A DNA stretch of 64,000 nucleotides. Origin: JAENVU01 sp046598395. Lineage in GTDB: Bacteria > Actinomycetota > Acidimicrobiia > IMCC26256 > JAENVU01. The stretch spans positions 1 to 64,000 of the forward strand of contig JBKJIQ010000022.1 in NCBI GenBank assembly GCA_046598395.1, given 5' to 3'. The position numbers and the translations under genes were made by a program. Below, piece after piece: positions 16,817 through 24,800 of the stretch; the stretch's first letter is position 1; each line of letters starts with the position of its first letter. A model generated the notes under the pieces. It was not told the origin of the DNA. It searched no databases and was given only the letters and a program-made list of their open reading frames with translations.

Positions 16817-17734
16817 TCAGCCTCCAAAGCTGGTCTGGGAGATTCGGACCACGGCGGGTCCTCCAACGACGACGAACAGTGCAGGCAGGATGCACAGCAC
16901 TACCGGGAACACGAGCTTCACCGGCATCTTCATCGCGCGTTCCTCGGCCCGGATCTTGCGCTTGTCGCGCATCTCACCTGCCTGGATGCGCAGGACCTGG
17001 GCAACGGGGATTCCGTATCGCTCGGCCTGAACGAATGCGTGGACGAAGGTTCGCAGGTCCAACACGTCGGTACGGTTCAGGAGGTTCTCGAGTGCTTCGT
17101 CACGCGGTACTCCGATCTGGATGTCCTGGAGCGTGCGACCGATCTCGCCGGGAAGCGGGCCGGCGTTCTCGGCGACTCGAGCCATGGCGGCTTCGAAGCC
17201 CAGGCCGGCCTCGACGCAGATGGTGAGTTGGTCGAGAACGTCCGGGAGTTGCAGCTCGATGGTGCTTTGGCGCTCACGCGCCTTGCTGTCCATGAGGAGG
17301 TCAGCGGCGAAGTAGCCGATGAGAGCCATCCCGATGGCAAACATTGCCATGAGGACGCTGGGGTTCGCGAGGAATGCGAATACCCCGGCGATCCCCAGAG
17401 CGAGGGCACCGACTGCCTTGACTGCCAGCAAGCGTTCAGTGGGCCAGGTGTCGACGAGGCCGGCCAGGAATGCTTTGCGTTCGAGCTTCTCGATCACGCC
17501 CACAGGGGTGAATCGCCGTGCTCGACGTGCGAGCGCATCGAGCGCTGGGGAGACCACCCGGTCGTGGGCCGACTTTTCCATGACGGCCTTGCGCAGGTCG
17601 GTGGCGGTGGTGATGGCCTGGGCAAGGTTGGCACGTGCCGCCCGTCCCTCGACGCGAGTTCCGCTGATCGCCCACCAGGCGACGGGAAGAGACACGACCA
17701 TCGCAAACGCGGCGAGCCAGATTCCGATTGGCAT
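16817..17734 (-). CDS. tadC: TadC-like pilus inner-membrane platform protein (T2SSF domain)
   Basis: 305 residues. There is an N-terminal membrane helix (WLAAFAMVVSLPVAWWAISG), a central helix pair (LLAVKAVGALALGIAGVFAF and following) and a type II secretion F domain: DVLDQLTICVEAGLGFEAAM, RVAENAGPLPGEI, DVLDLRTFVHAFVQAERYG, QVLRIQAGEMRDKRKIRAEE. A C-terminal helix follows. It pairs with TadB to form the platform around which the CpaF ATPase drives Flp pilus assembly. ATG at 17734 is preceded by GGAGG. Nine bases separate it from tadB. Confidence 0.9.
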   Translation of the reverse strand: MPIGIWLAAFAMVVSLPVAWWAISGTRVEGRAARANLAQAITTATDLRKAVMEKSAHDRVVSPALDALARRARRFTPVGVIEKLERKAFLAGLVDTWPTERLLAVKAVGALALGIAGVFAFLANPSVLMAMFAIGMALIGYFAADLLMDSKARERQSTIELQLPDVLDQLTICVEAGLGFEAAMARVAENAGPLPGEIGRTLQDIQIGVPRDEALENLLNRTDVLDLRTFVHAFVQAERYGIPVAQVLRIQAGEMRDKRKIRAEERAMKMPVKLVFPVVLCILPALFVVVGGPAVVRISQTSFGG

Positions 17735-17743
17735 GCAGTCCTC

Positions 17744-18814
17744 CTAGAACACGAGGCGCACGATGCGCCGCAGCCAGAGTCCGCCGACGACGAGTAGCCC
17801 GCCGGCGACGAGCAAGAGTGTGATTCCGAGCGGGTTCCCGGTGAGCTCGGCGATGTAGTTCGGATTCAAGACCGTGATCACCCCGAACATGCCCAGCGGA
17901 AGCACGAACAGGATGATCGCCGAGAGCCGGCCTTCGGCGCTGAGCGCCTTGATCTGACGCCGGATACGGTTCCGGTCGCGGATCGTCCCGAACGCGTTGT
18001 CGAGGACCTCGGCGAGGTCGCCTCCGACCTGACGGTGAATCTCGATCGCCTGGACGATCCAATCGAAGTCTTCGCTTCTGACCCGGTCGGCCATCGAGGT
18101 CAGCGCCTCGTTGAGGTCGCGTCCGAGTCGGGTTTCAACGACGAGGCGGTGGAACTCCTCCGAGGTTGGAGCCACGCTCTCGCGGGCCACCGCGTCGAAC
18201 GCCTGCATGATGCCGAAGCCCGCCCGGAGGCTACCGCTGAGGAGCGGGAGCGTCTGTTCGAGCTGATCGGCAAACTTCTCGCTGCGCCGCTCAGCGAGCC
18301 CGGTCACGCCAATCCGGCAGAGCAGCGGAACGAATACTGCTGCGACGGTCGCGGCGACGAGATTCGTGAGCACGAGACCAACTGCGAACACGGCGAAGGT
18401 CGCCGTGGTGGCGAGCACCGCGAACTCGCTCGGGTGCATCGCAATGCCCGCGCGTTCCAACGCGGAGTTGAGGCGGCTTCCTCGATCGTGGTGGCTCAGC
18501 GATCGTTCGGCGAACCCCGTGGCCTGTTGGCCGATGTTGGTGAGCATCGACGTACCGTTGCGCACGCCCTGCAATGTCGAACCTGCGAGCTGGCTGGAGC
18601 GCTCCCGGGGCGCGAACGCCAGTGCCAACGCCACCGCGAGGCCGATGAACACGATTCCGACTCCGAGCCACAGCGCGATTTCGCTCTGGAACCAACCCGG
18701 GTCGGCCGCCGCGCCCGCGGTCGGCGTGGAGCCCGCCGCGCCCGCGCGAGCGGCGGGCAAGACGGCCAGCGCGAACGTCACCGCCGTGGCCGCGAGCACG
18801 ATCCGCCGGATCAT
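17744..18814 (-). CDS. tadB: TadB-like pilus inner-membrane platform protein (T2SSF domain)
   Basis: 356 residues. An N-terminal signal-like helix (VLAATAVTFALAVLPAARAG) and a short Ala/Gly spacer precede a membrane helix (LWLGVGIVFIGLAVALALAF). Two further helices lead to the F domain (QLEQTLPLLSGSLRAGFGI, MQAFDAVARESVAPTSEEFH, VETRLGRDLNEALTSMADRV, DFDWIVQAIEIHRQVGGDLA). A final helix pair closes the protein. It is the partner of TadC in the Tad/Flp assembly platform. It overlaps cpaF upstream by 4 bases. Confidence 0.9.
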   Translation of the reverse strand: MIRRIVLAATAVTFALAVLPAARAGAAGSTPTAGAAADPGWFQSEIALWLGVGIVFIGLAVALALAFAPRERSSQLAGSTLQGVRNGTSMLTNIGQQATGFAERSLSHHDRGSRLNSALERAGIAMHPSEFAVLATTATFAVFAVGLVLTNLVAATVAAVFVPLLCRIGVTGLAERRSEKFADQLEQTLPLLSGSLRAGFGIMQAFDAVARESVAPTSEEFHRLVVETRLGRDLNEALTSMADRVRSEDFDWIVQAIEIHRQVGGDLAEVLDNAFGTIRDRNRIRRQIKALSAEGRLSAIILFVLPLGMFGVITVLNPNYIAELTGNPLGITLLLVAGGLLVVGGLWLRRIVRLVF

Positions 18815-20232
18815 CGCCGACTCCGATGGGTGCTGCTGACCAAGCTGATATCCGGAGCGCCGAACAGGTGGGCTGGGACTTCGACTCCCATGTCGCCGAG
18901 CCGGTCGGAGAACTGGGGTCGCAATCCGGTTGGCCGCGCCGAGCCGAGGAGATAACCGTTCTCGTCGCTGCCGGCGGAGTAGTCAAACTTGTAGAGGTCG
19001 GCGAGCGTGACGATGTCGCCCTCCATGCCGCACACTTCGGTGACCTGCGTGACGCGTCGGGTGCCGTCGCGCATCCGCGAGAGGTGAATGATCACGTCGA
19101 CTGCGGACGCGACCTGTTCACGGATGGCACGGAGGGGTAGATCCAAGCCGGCCATCAGGACCATCGTCTCGAGCCGGGCCAGCGCATCCCGGGGTGAGTT
19201 GCAATGCAGCGTTGAGAGCGAGCCATCGTGTCCGGTGTTCATCGCCTGGAGCATGTCCAGCGCTTCCGGACCACGAACTTCACCCACGACGATCCGATCG
19301 GGACGCATGCGCAGCGAGTTCCGGAGGAGGTCACGTATCGTGACTTGCCCCTTTCCCTCGATGTTCGGCGGCCGACCCTCCAGCCGAACCACGTGGCGCT
19401 GCGTGAGCTTGAGCTCGACTGCATCTTCGATGGTGACGACGCGTTCGTCCTCGGGGATGAAGCCGGACACAACATTGAGCATCGTGGTCTTGCCGGTGCC
19501 GGTACCGCCGCTGATCAGGATGTTCAGTTTGCCGCGGACACAGGCGTCGATCAGTTCCACCATCTCCTGGGTCATCGTTCGGTAGCTGATGAGGTCTTCC
19601 GGCGTGAACGCGTACCGAGCGAACTTCCGGATCGTCAGGATCGGACCGTCGACTGCGAGCGGAGGGATGATTGCGTTGACGCGCGAACCATCCGGGAGGC
19701 GGGCATCGACCATCGGTGACGATTCGTCGATCCGACGGCCGACGCGCGACACGATGCGCTCGATGACCTGGCGGAGATGATCCTCCGACAGGTAGCGAGA
19801 CTCGGTGAGGGTGAGTCGACCGTCACGCTCCACGTAGATCCCGTCGCACGCGTTCACCATGACCTCGGTCACGGAGGGGTCGGCGAGGTAACGCTCGATC
19901 GCTCCGAGTCCGAGAACGTCGTCGGAAACCTCGGCGACGAGGCGCGATCGTTCAGAAGCCGAGAGTGCGGTTTGTTCGGTCTCGATGACTCGGCCGATTT
20001 CCTGCACGACGAGCGCGTCGAGCTGCTCCTCGGAGAGCGAAGCGTCGTAGAGCCGCTGGCCCATCCGGGCGAACAGTGCATCCTGGGCTCGCCGCTTCAG
20101 ACTCGCGAACGGGTCGAGCGTCACCGGCGCCTCGGCGTGGTGTTCGACCTCCTGGCGTGAATGTGGTCGCTGCATCTCCGGGTCGTCCAGCTGTTGAGCT
20201 TCGGCGGCCTTGAGTCGGTCGGTGAGCTTCAT
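18811..20232 (-). CDS. cpaF: CpaF/TadA pilus assembly ATPase
   Basis: 473 residues, a type II/IV secretion ATPase. The N-terminal ~80 residues are charged. The core has GLGAIERYLADPSVTEVMVN, VDARLPDGSRVNAIIPPLAV, Walker A SGGTGTGKTTMLN (~residue 245), the Asp box VVTIEDAVELKLTQRHVVRL, Walker B RPDRIVVGEVRGPEALDML and the His box HDGSLSTLHCNSPRDALARL. It powers polymerisation of the Flp pilin through TadB/TadC. Start and stop each overlap neighbours by 4 bases (cpaE upstream, tadB downstream), typical of a tightly coupled operon. Confidence 0.94.
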   Translation of the reverse strand: MKLTDRLKAAEAQQLDDPEMQRPHSRQEVEHHAEAPVTLDPFASLKRRAQDALFARMGQRLYDASLSEEQLDALVVQEIGRVIETEQTALSASERSRLVAEVSDDVLGLGAIERYLADPSVTEVMVNACDGIYVERDGRLTLTESRYLSEDHLRQVIERIVSRVGRRIDESSPMVDARLPDGSRVNAIIPPLAVDGPILTIRKFARYAFTPEDLISYRTMTQEMVELIDACVRGKLNILISGGTGTGKTTMLNVVSGFIPEDERVVTIEDAVELKLTQRHVVRLEGRPPNIEGKGQVTIRDLLRNSLRMRPDRIVVGEVRGPEALDMLQAMNTGHDGSLSTLHCNSPRDALARLETMVLMAGLDLPLRAIREQVASAVDVIIHLSRMRDGTRRVTQVTEVCGMEGDIVTLADLYKFDYSAGSDENGYLLGSARPTGLRPQFSDRLGDMGVEVPAHLFGAPDISLVSSTHRSRR

Positions 20233-21446
20233 CGGGTTTCCTTCCGCCTGCGCCGCAGACTTGGTGACTGGGCGTCCTGCTTGGCTGCAGTGTCACCGGC
20301 GAGGCGATTGACGAGCTCGCCGAGTGACCGACTGACGGGTGACTTCTGGGCACCCTCCAGGAGCGGGATGCCTTGGTTCATCGACAGTGGAACCGAACGC
20401 GAGCTGGGGATCGCCACGCTCATGGTCATGCCAACGGTCGTCTCGATATCCTCGACCGTGAGTCCGACACGAGCGTCGGCTCGATTCAGAGCGAGATGCC
20501 GCCGTTGCGTGGTGAGCCCGAGGAGATCGAAGGTTTCGATCTCCTTGCGAACCGCCCGCGCACTCGCGACGTCCGTGCCGCACACCAGCACGATGTCGCT
20601 CGCGTGCTCGATGGACGCGAGCGTGTGTTCGTCAAGACCAGCGCCCGTATCGATGACAACGAATCGGAACTCCGCGGCGAGCAGGCGCAGGATCCGAGTG
20701 ACGTCCTCGATGCTGATGAGATCCGCATCGGCCGGCGTCTCGGGTGCGCAGAGCGCGTAGGCGCCGCTGGGGTGAGACGTGAGGTACGCCTTGAGGGTGG
20801 TCACATCGAGTGCGTCACCAACGCGCACCGCGTCGGTGATCGTGTATTCAGGTGCGAGACGCAGCGCGTTCCCGACGTCGCCAAACTGAACGTCGAGGTC
20901 CACGATCACGGTGTCACCCGGAGCGATAGCGGCGAGTCCGATGGTCAAGTTCGACGAGATCGCGGTCTTCCCTGCGCCGCCTTTGGGTGAGACAACCGCG
21001 ATGACCCGCGTCGTCTCGGCCTCGGCCGTGGTCGTGGACTGATGGTGGCGTCGCGTCGCCATCTCGATCGCCGTGTCGAATGCCGCGCGGACCTCGTGCA
21101 GCTCCGCATCCGGATCGACGATGTCACGCACACCGCAGCGCAACGCCTGGCGATAGAGGTCCGGGGTCGGATCTGCAACCAGGAGGACGCAGAGGTCAGG
21201 CCGCTCCCGGTCGAGGGTGGCGGCGATCTCGAGCGCGGGCTCGGAATCGAGTCCGGGGCCGAGAACCACAACGCCGGCTCCATGGTCTTCGATGGCGGTC
21301 AACATCGCGGCGGTGTCAGCGCCGCCAAGCGTCTCGTCGCCCCACGACTTCAGCTCGCCGTTCAACGTGTCATCGAACGATTCACGAACGCGGGCTTCCC
21401 AAGCCTCGGTGGTTGGTGCCAACAGCACTCGCGTCTTGGTGTTCAT
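20229..21446 (-). CDS. cpaE: CpaE/TadZ pilus localisation ATPase (ParA/MinD superfamily)
   Basis: 405 residues. The first ~125 form a receiver-like domain (VVVLGPGLDSEPALEIAATL, LCVLLVADPTPDLYRQALRC). A ParA/MinD-type ATPase follows: VIAVVSPKGGAGKTAISSNL has the deviant Walker A with both lysines, TVIVDLDVQFGDVGNALRLA, FRFVVIDTGAGLDEHTLASI. The C-terminal tail is basic (LRRRRKETR). TadZ/CpaE proteins position the Tad machine at the pole or a membrane site. ATG at 21446 overlaps the cpaB stop (ATGA); an in-frame 24-residue extension is discarded. A GGDEF protein with a ParB-like N-terminus is encoded about 9 kb away, which makes ParA-type ATPases here of added interest. Confidence 0.9.
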   Translation of the reverse strand: MNTKTRVLLAPTTEAWEARVRESFDDTLNGELKSWGDETLGGADTAAMLTAIEDHGAGVVVLGPGLDSEPALEIAATLDRERPDLCVLLVADPTPDLYRQALRCGVRDIVDPDAELHEVRAAFDTAIEMATRRHHQSTTTAEAETTRVIAVVSPKGGAGKTAISSNLTIGLAAIAPGDTVIVDLDVQFGDVGNALRLAPEYTITDAVRVGDALDVTTLKAYLTSHPSGAYALCAPETPADADLISIEDVTRILRLLAAEFRFVVIDTGAGLDEHTLASIEHASDIVLVCGTDVASARAVRKEIETFDLLGLTTQRRHLALNRADARVGLTVEDIETTVGMTMSVAIPSSRSVPLSMNQGIPLLEGAQKSPVSRSLGELVNRLAGDTAAKQDAQSPSLRRRRKETR

Positions 21447-22255
21447 CGGTAGATCGTGGTCCGGCTCTGGACCAGTGTCCCGGCCTCGTTGGCGTCGGAT
21501 GGCTCGATCGACAACCAAAGCTTGCCGAACTCTTGTGCGAACACGAGACGCTCCGTCGCGGGACCGTCGAGGGCGAGTGTCACGAGCAGCTGGCTCGTCG
21601 GCGCCTCGCCGGGCTTGTTGGTGTCCGCCGTGTTCTTGTCCGATGTGTTGTCGGTGCTGTTGATGTTGCCAGTCAACTGCACGTTCGTCACGAGCACCTT
21701 GTGCAACATGATGTGCGTGGTGTTCCCCACTGCCTTGCCATCCTCAACGGTGTTTCCGTCGAGCGTGATCGTGTTGCCGCTGTTGTTCGTGAAGGGCTCA
21801 AACGAAGCGAGCACGGCGACCCTCGCTCCCGGGGTGAGGACACCGCCGACGACCCGCTGTGGGTCGAGCGCGATCGTGGTCCGCAAGAGGCCCGCAGGTA
21901 CTTGAACGTCGGCACCCGTAGCCGAGAAGCTGCTCGGATCCACGAAGCGGCTCGAAAGCAGCTGCTCGCCGGGAACCAGTGTCGTGCCGGCGACCTTCTT
22001 GCCGAGGCTCTTCACACTCGTGACGGCACCGTCAGCGGTCACCTTGGCGGAAACGCGCTCGAGCCCGACCCGGTCTCCGAGCTCTTTGGCGGGTGTGCCC
22101 GCCGGCACCGGCTCCTTGACCACGAGCACCTTGACGATCGTCTCGTCTGCCTGGGCTCGATCCTCGGCGCCGTTGACGTACGTGACGATTGCCAAGGTGC
22201 CGACGAACGCCAGCGCCAATGCGGCGACCAGTCCCAGAATCCTTCGATTATCCAC
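21443..22255 (-). CDS. cpaB: CpaB/RcpC-like Flp pilus assembly protein (SAF domain)
   Basis: 270 residues. A single N-terminal membrane helix (ILGLVAALALAFVGTLAIVT) is followed by a SAF-type region at ~45-115 (KVLVVKEPVPAGTPAKELG, GTTLVPGEQLLSSRF). A beta-rich RcpC/CpaB domain follows (VPAGLLRTTIALDPQRVVGG, VLTPGARVAVLASFEPF), with an Asn/Thr/Asp-rich insert around residue 200. RcpC/CpaB sits in the envelope of the Tad system. GTG at 22255 is used, with AAGGG about 9 bases upstream. The longer in-frame extension overlaps the TadG-like gene and is not hydrophobic or conserved. Confidence 0.85.
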   Translation of the reverse strand: MDNRRILGLVAALALAFVGTLAIVTYVNGAEDRAQADETIVKVLVVKEPVPAGTPAKELGDRVGLERVSAKVTADGAVTSVKSLGKKVAGTTLVPGEQLLSSRFVDPSSFSATGADVQVPAGLLRTTIALDPQRVVGGVLTPGARVAVLASFEPFTNNSGNTITLDGNTVEDGKAVGNTTHIMLHKVLVTNVQLTGNINSTDNTSDKNTADTNKPGEAPTSQLLVTLALDGPATERLVFAQEFGKLWLSIEPSDANEAGTLVQSRTTIYR

Positions 22256-22283
22256 GATGTAGCCCTTCTGGTGGTCCCCGGCC

Positions 22284-23267
22284 TTAGCAGGCGCGGGGAT
22301 CGTTGGTGTTGGGTATGAGCGTGTTGACGTCGCAGATGCGCAGCGTCCGCACGAGGGTGTTGACGCCGCCCGGCGCACAGCACGTGCCGGAGATGACGCC
22401 CTTGGTGAAGATCAGGTCCAGGTAACGATTGGCTTGGGCCCCCGTCGTCTTGTAGTCGACCAACTTCACGAACACGAAGGCGATGATGTGGAAGCGGGCG
22501 TTCGATCCGGTGCCGGTGGCCGTGTCGAAGACGGGCAGAGCAAAGGCCTGACCACTGTTCTTCAGGAAGGCGAGTGCGGTATCGAGGCTGTTCGAGAAGG
22601 CGCCGGTGTCACCCGGGATGTTGTCGCCGATACCGACGAGTCCGGGGTAGCCGTTGAGGGCCCACGTCTTGGTGTCTTGGTTGGAGTTCGCGCCGCCGTC
22701 AAAGTCCTGGATTCCCCAGTTCCCCGGCACGGTTCCGCACGAGAGCGGTTGCGCTTTGCCATAGGTAATCCGAATGACGCCGGAGGAGCCGGTCGGCCCG
22801 CTCGGGTAGTTGAGCCACGCCAAGAGCTGGGTGTTCGCGGTGTGGCACAGGCCGAATGGGCGCAGGTTGTTCGCGCCGGTCGGGATACCCCATTCCGCGG
22901 TGGTTGAGGCGTTGATGGCCTTCGTGGTCAATCCGAAGATACGAGCGAACGTGAAATCGACGCGGCTCCGGGCGGTAACGGTTACATGCCCGGAGGTGGC
23001 CTGCACGACCGGCTGACAACTGGTGACCGAGGCGCCGGAGTGGTTTGCAGCCACCAAGCTCGCCGCCGCGCTCTGGCAGCCCGACGCACCGGTTGCATAG
23101 TCCTTGGCGCTGCCGAGCGCGGCCGCGTCAGCCGCAGTGATGAGGTGGCGCCGGTCGGACCACAGCCGGCCCGAATCGATCGCATAGGCCGCGAAGCCGA
23201 AGATCATGATCCCGCAAATGGCAACGACCACCGCGACTGCGCCGCGTTCGTCTCGGGTCACTCGCAC
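22284..23267 (-). CDS. TadG-like Flp pilus-associated protein
   Basis: 327 residues. The N-terminus has the TadE/TadG signature: ERGAVAVVVAICGIMIFGFA, then AYAIDSGRLWSDRRHLITAA, DAAALGSAKDYA. The rest is a long exported region rich in Gly, Thr and Asn with several Cys residues (for example GASGCQSAAASL, VTSCQPVVQ, GTCCAPGG), probably disulfide-bonded outside the membrane. Such proteins are minor pseudopilin-like parts of Tad pili. It overlaps tadE by about 10 bases. An alternative GTG two codons later would make a 4-base GTGA overlap. Confidence 0.82.
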   Translation of the reverse strand: MRVTRDERGAVAVVVAICGIMIFGFAAYAIDSGRLWSDRRHLITAADAAALGSAKDYATGASGCQSAAASLVAANHSGASVTSCQPVVQATSGHVTVTARSRVDFTFARIFGLTTKAINASTTAEWGIPTGANNLRPFGLCHTANTQLLAWLNYPSGPTGSSGVIRITYGKAQPLSCGTVPGNWGIQDFDGGANSNQDTKTWALNGYPGLVGIGDNIPGDTGAFSNSLDTALAFLKNSGQAFALPVFDTATGTGSNARFHIIAFVFVKLVDYKTTGAQANRYLDLIFTKGVISGTCCAPGGVNTLVRTLRICDVNTLIPNTNDPRAC

Positions 23268-23671
23268 TTGAACTCACCCTTACCGGAGAGAGTGAGCTTC
23301 TCACTGCCCCACAGCGGGATGTCGAGGTTGGTGTTCGCAGTGACCGTGACGGTGGCGCGGGCGTCGGTGCTGCGGAGATCGCAGGGGTTGCCCGAGCTGG
23401 GCGAGATCGTGATCGTGGGAGGTGTCCCGCTCGGGAGCACGCCGCTCAGAGCGGAGGTGACCTTGCTCCGCACGTCGGCCTGGGTCGACTGGGGCAGTGC
23501 CGCGACGCGGGCTCCTTCGCGAGCCGCGGCTTGCAGGCCTTGGACGCGGTTGAAAGCGATGGAGAACTGAACGATCCCAAAGACCAGCAGGATCAGAATG
23601 GGGAGGACGATCGCGAATTCCACCGCGGCTGCACCGGTTTGGTCGTGAGTCCGATCTCGGGTGATGCGCAT
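23258..23671 (-). CDS. tadE: TadE-like minor pilin
   Basis: 137 residues. The pseudopilin N-terminus is clear: DQTGAAAVEFAIVLPILILL, with the Glu typical of prepilin-like cleavage sites, then FGIVQFSIAFNRVQGLQAAA, REGARVAAL. The C-terminal half is an exported beta-rich domain with two Cys residues. ATG at 23671 (MRITRDRTHD) is set by GAGGAG about 6 bases upstream; an in-frame ATG 39 bases earlier lacks this. It probably needs TadV-type prepilin peptidase, which is not in this window. Confidence 0.88.
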   Translation of the reverse strand: MRITRDRTHDQTGAAAVEFAIVLPILILLVFGIVQFSIAFNRVQGLQAAAREGARVAALPQSTQADVRSKVTSALSGVLPSGTPPTITISPSSGNPCDLRSTDARATVTVTANTNLDIPLWGSEKLTLSGKGEFKCE

Positions 23672-23767
23672 CGTCGACTCCTCGAAGAGCATGGCGAAGG
23701 GAAGCAGCAAGATCCGGCTTCCGGCGCACCCGCTGAGGCGGGAGCGCCGGAGCCAGAACGACTGGTG

Positions 23768-23950
23768 CTAGAGGACGGCGTTGATCGAATCGAAGGCGTC
23801 GTTGATTTTTCCGCCGAGGATCCCGACCGTGCCGATGATGAAGGCGGCGATCAGCGCCACGAGCATCCCGTACTCGACCGCGGTGGCGCCGGTCTCGTCT
23901 GTCTTGAGGTTCTGAAGACGAGTCCAGAACGCGAAGATCATGTCGCTCAT
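23768..23950 (-). CDS. flp: Flp/Fap-family major pilin
   Basis: 60 residues, the normal size of a Flp prepilin. The class IVb processing site is seen as TDETGATAVEYGMLVALIAA: cleavage after Gly leaves ATAVEYGM with the conserved Glu-Tyr. One hydrophobic helix and a short tail (KINDAFDSINAVL) follow. ATG at 23950 is used, with GGGAG about 10 bases upstream, rather than the in-frame start 13 codons earlier. A 136-bp gap separates it from the response regulator gene and contains TTGACA on the minus strand (24052-24057), so a dedicated pilin promoter is possible. Confidence 0.93.
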   Translation of the reverse strand: MSDMIFAFWTRLQNLKTDETGATAVEYGMLVALIAAFIIGTVGILGGKINDAFDSINAVL

Positions 23951-24086
23951 TTTTTGGTTTCTCCCTTGTCGGCGAGCACATGCCCGCACCCGTTTCGTTA
24001 CAAGGAAGGATCGAGGATTCCCGGTCGCTTGGCATCCTCAAGATTTGGGAATGTCAACGCGATGGGCCGCATGGCTCAGTGACTGC

Positions 24087-24800
24087 TCAGGGATTCGGCG
24101 GACGCAGGACCCGAGACGTCCAGCCGGCCCGCTTCGCCATCGCGACCGCGGCAAGCTGACTGTTCACGCCGAGCTTGGCGAGCAATGCCTTGATGTGCGA
24201 TCGCACCGTGGCAATACTCACGTAGCTCTCGCGGGCGATGGTTTCGGCGTTCTTCCCATCGATGAGAGCACGCAAGACCTCGGACTCGCGCACCGTCAGG
24301 CGTGCGAACGGGGCGCCGCGTTGATCTTCCTGGGCTCGGTGGGAGCGGAGGTCGGCGAGGAGTTGGTCGCGCGCTCCCGTACTCAGAATGGTCCGTCCCT
24401 GCATGACGTCGCTGACCTGGTCGATCAGCCGTTCGAATGGGTCGGACTTGCGGATGATGCCGATGGCTCCGGCCTCGATGCATTCGGCGAGCACGATGGG
24501 GCTCGTCTCGCCGGTCAGCATCACCACCTGGAGGCCGAGTGTCGTGATCGGTTCGATGAGGTGCAGGCCGAGCCCCGCGTCGCCGAGGTCGAAATCCAGG
24601 AGTACGAGATCGAGGACCTGCTCATCGAGGACTCGGAGGACTGCAGACGCTTCGAGGTCCTCGACCACGGTCACCGAGGCACCGAGGTTGCTGAGCGCGA
24701 ACGCGAGGGACTGGGCGAGCAGTCCGTGGTCCTCGATGATGGCCACGCGCGCACCGTCGGCGCGGGCTTGGGGGGAGAAGGACAGCGCGGTGTCGGTCAC
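24087..24800 (-). CDS. NarL/FixJ-family response regulator, probable Tad pilus regulator
   Basis: 237 residues. The receiver domain (~17-135) has ARVAIIEDHGLLAQSLAFAL with the acidic pair, the phospho-acceptor Asp in DLVLLDFDLGDAGLGLHLI, a Thr in VVMLTGETS and a Lys in IGIIRKSDP. A LuxR-type HTH follows at ~165-225 (LTVRESEVLRALIDGKNAET, IARESYVSIATVRSHIKALL). It overlaps the histidine kinase gene by 4 bases, forming a cognate pair. Position directly upstream of the flp-tad genes on the same strand suggests pilus control. Confidence 0.9.
   Translation of the reverse strand: MTDTALSFSPQARADGARVAIIEDHGLLAQSLAFALSNLGASVTVVEDLEASAVLRVLDEQVLDLVLLDFDLGDAGLGLHLIEPITTLGLQVVMLTGETSPIVLAECIEAGAIGIIRKSDPFERLIDQVSDVMQGRTILSTGARDQLLADLRSHRAQEDQRGAPFARLTVRESEVLRALIDGKNAETIARESYVSIATVRSHIKALLAKLGVNSQLAAVAMAKRAGWTSRVLRPPNP

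Noticed and set aside
24052..24057. TTGACA on the minus strand as the flp promoter
   Set aside because: No good -10 hexamer occurs at 16-19 bp, so it is mentioned but not listed as a promoter.
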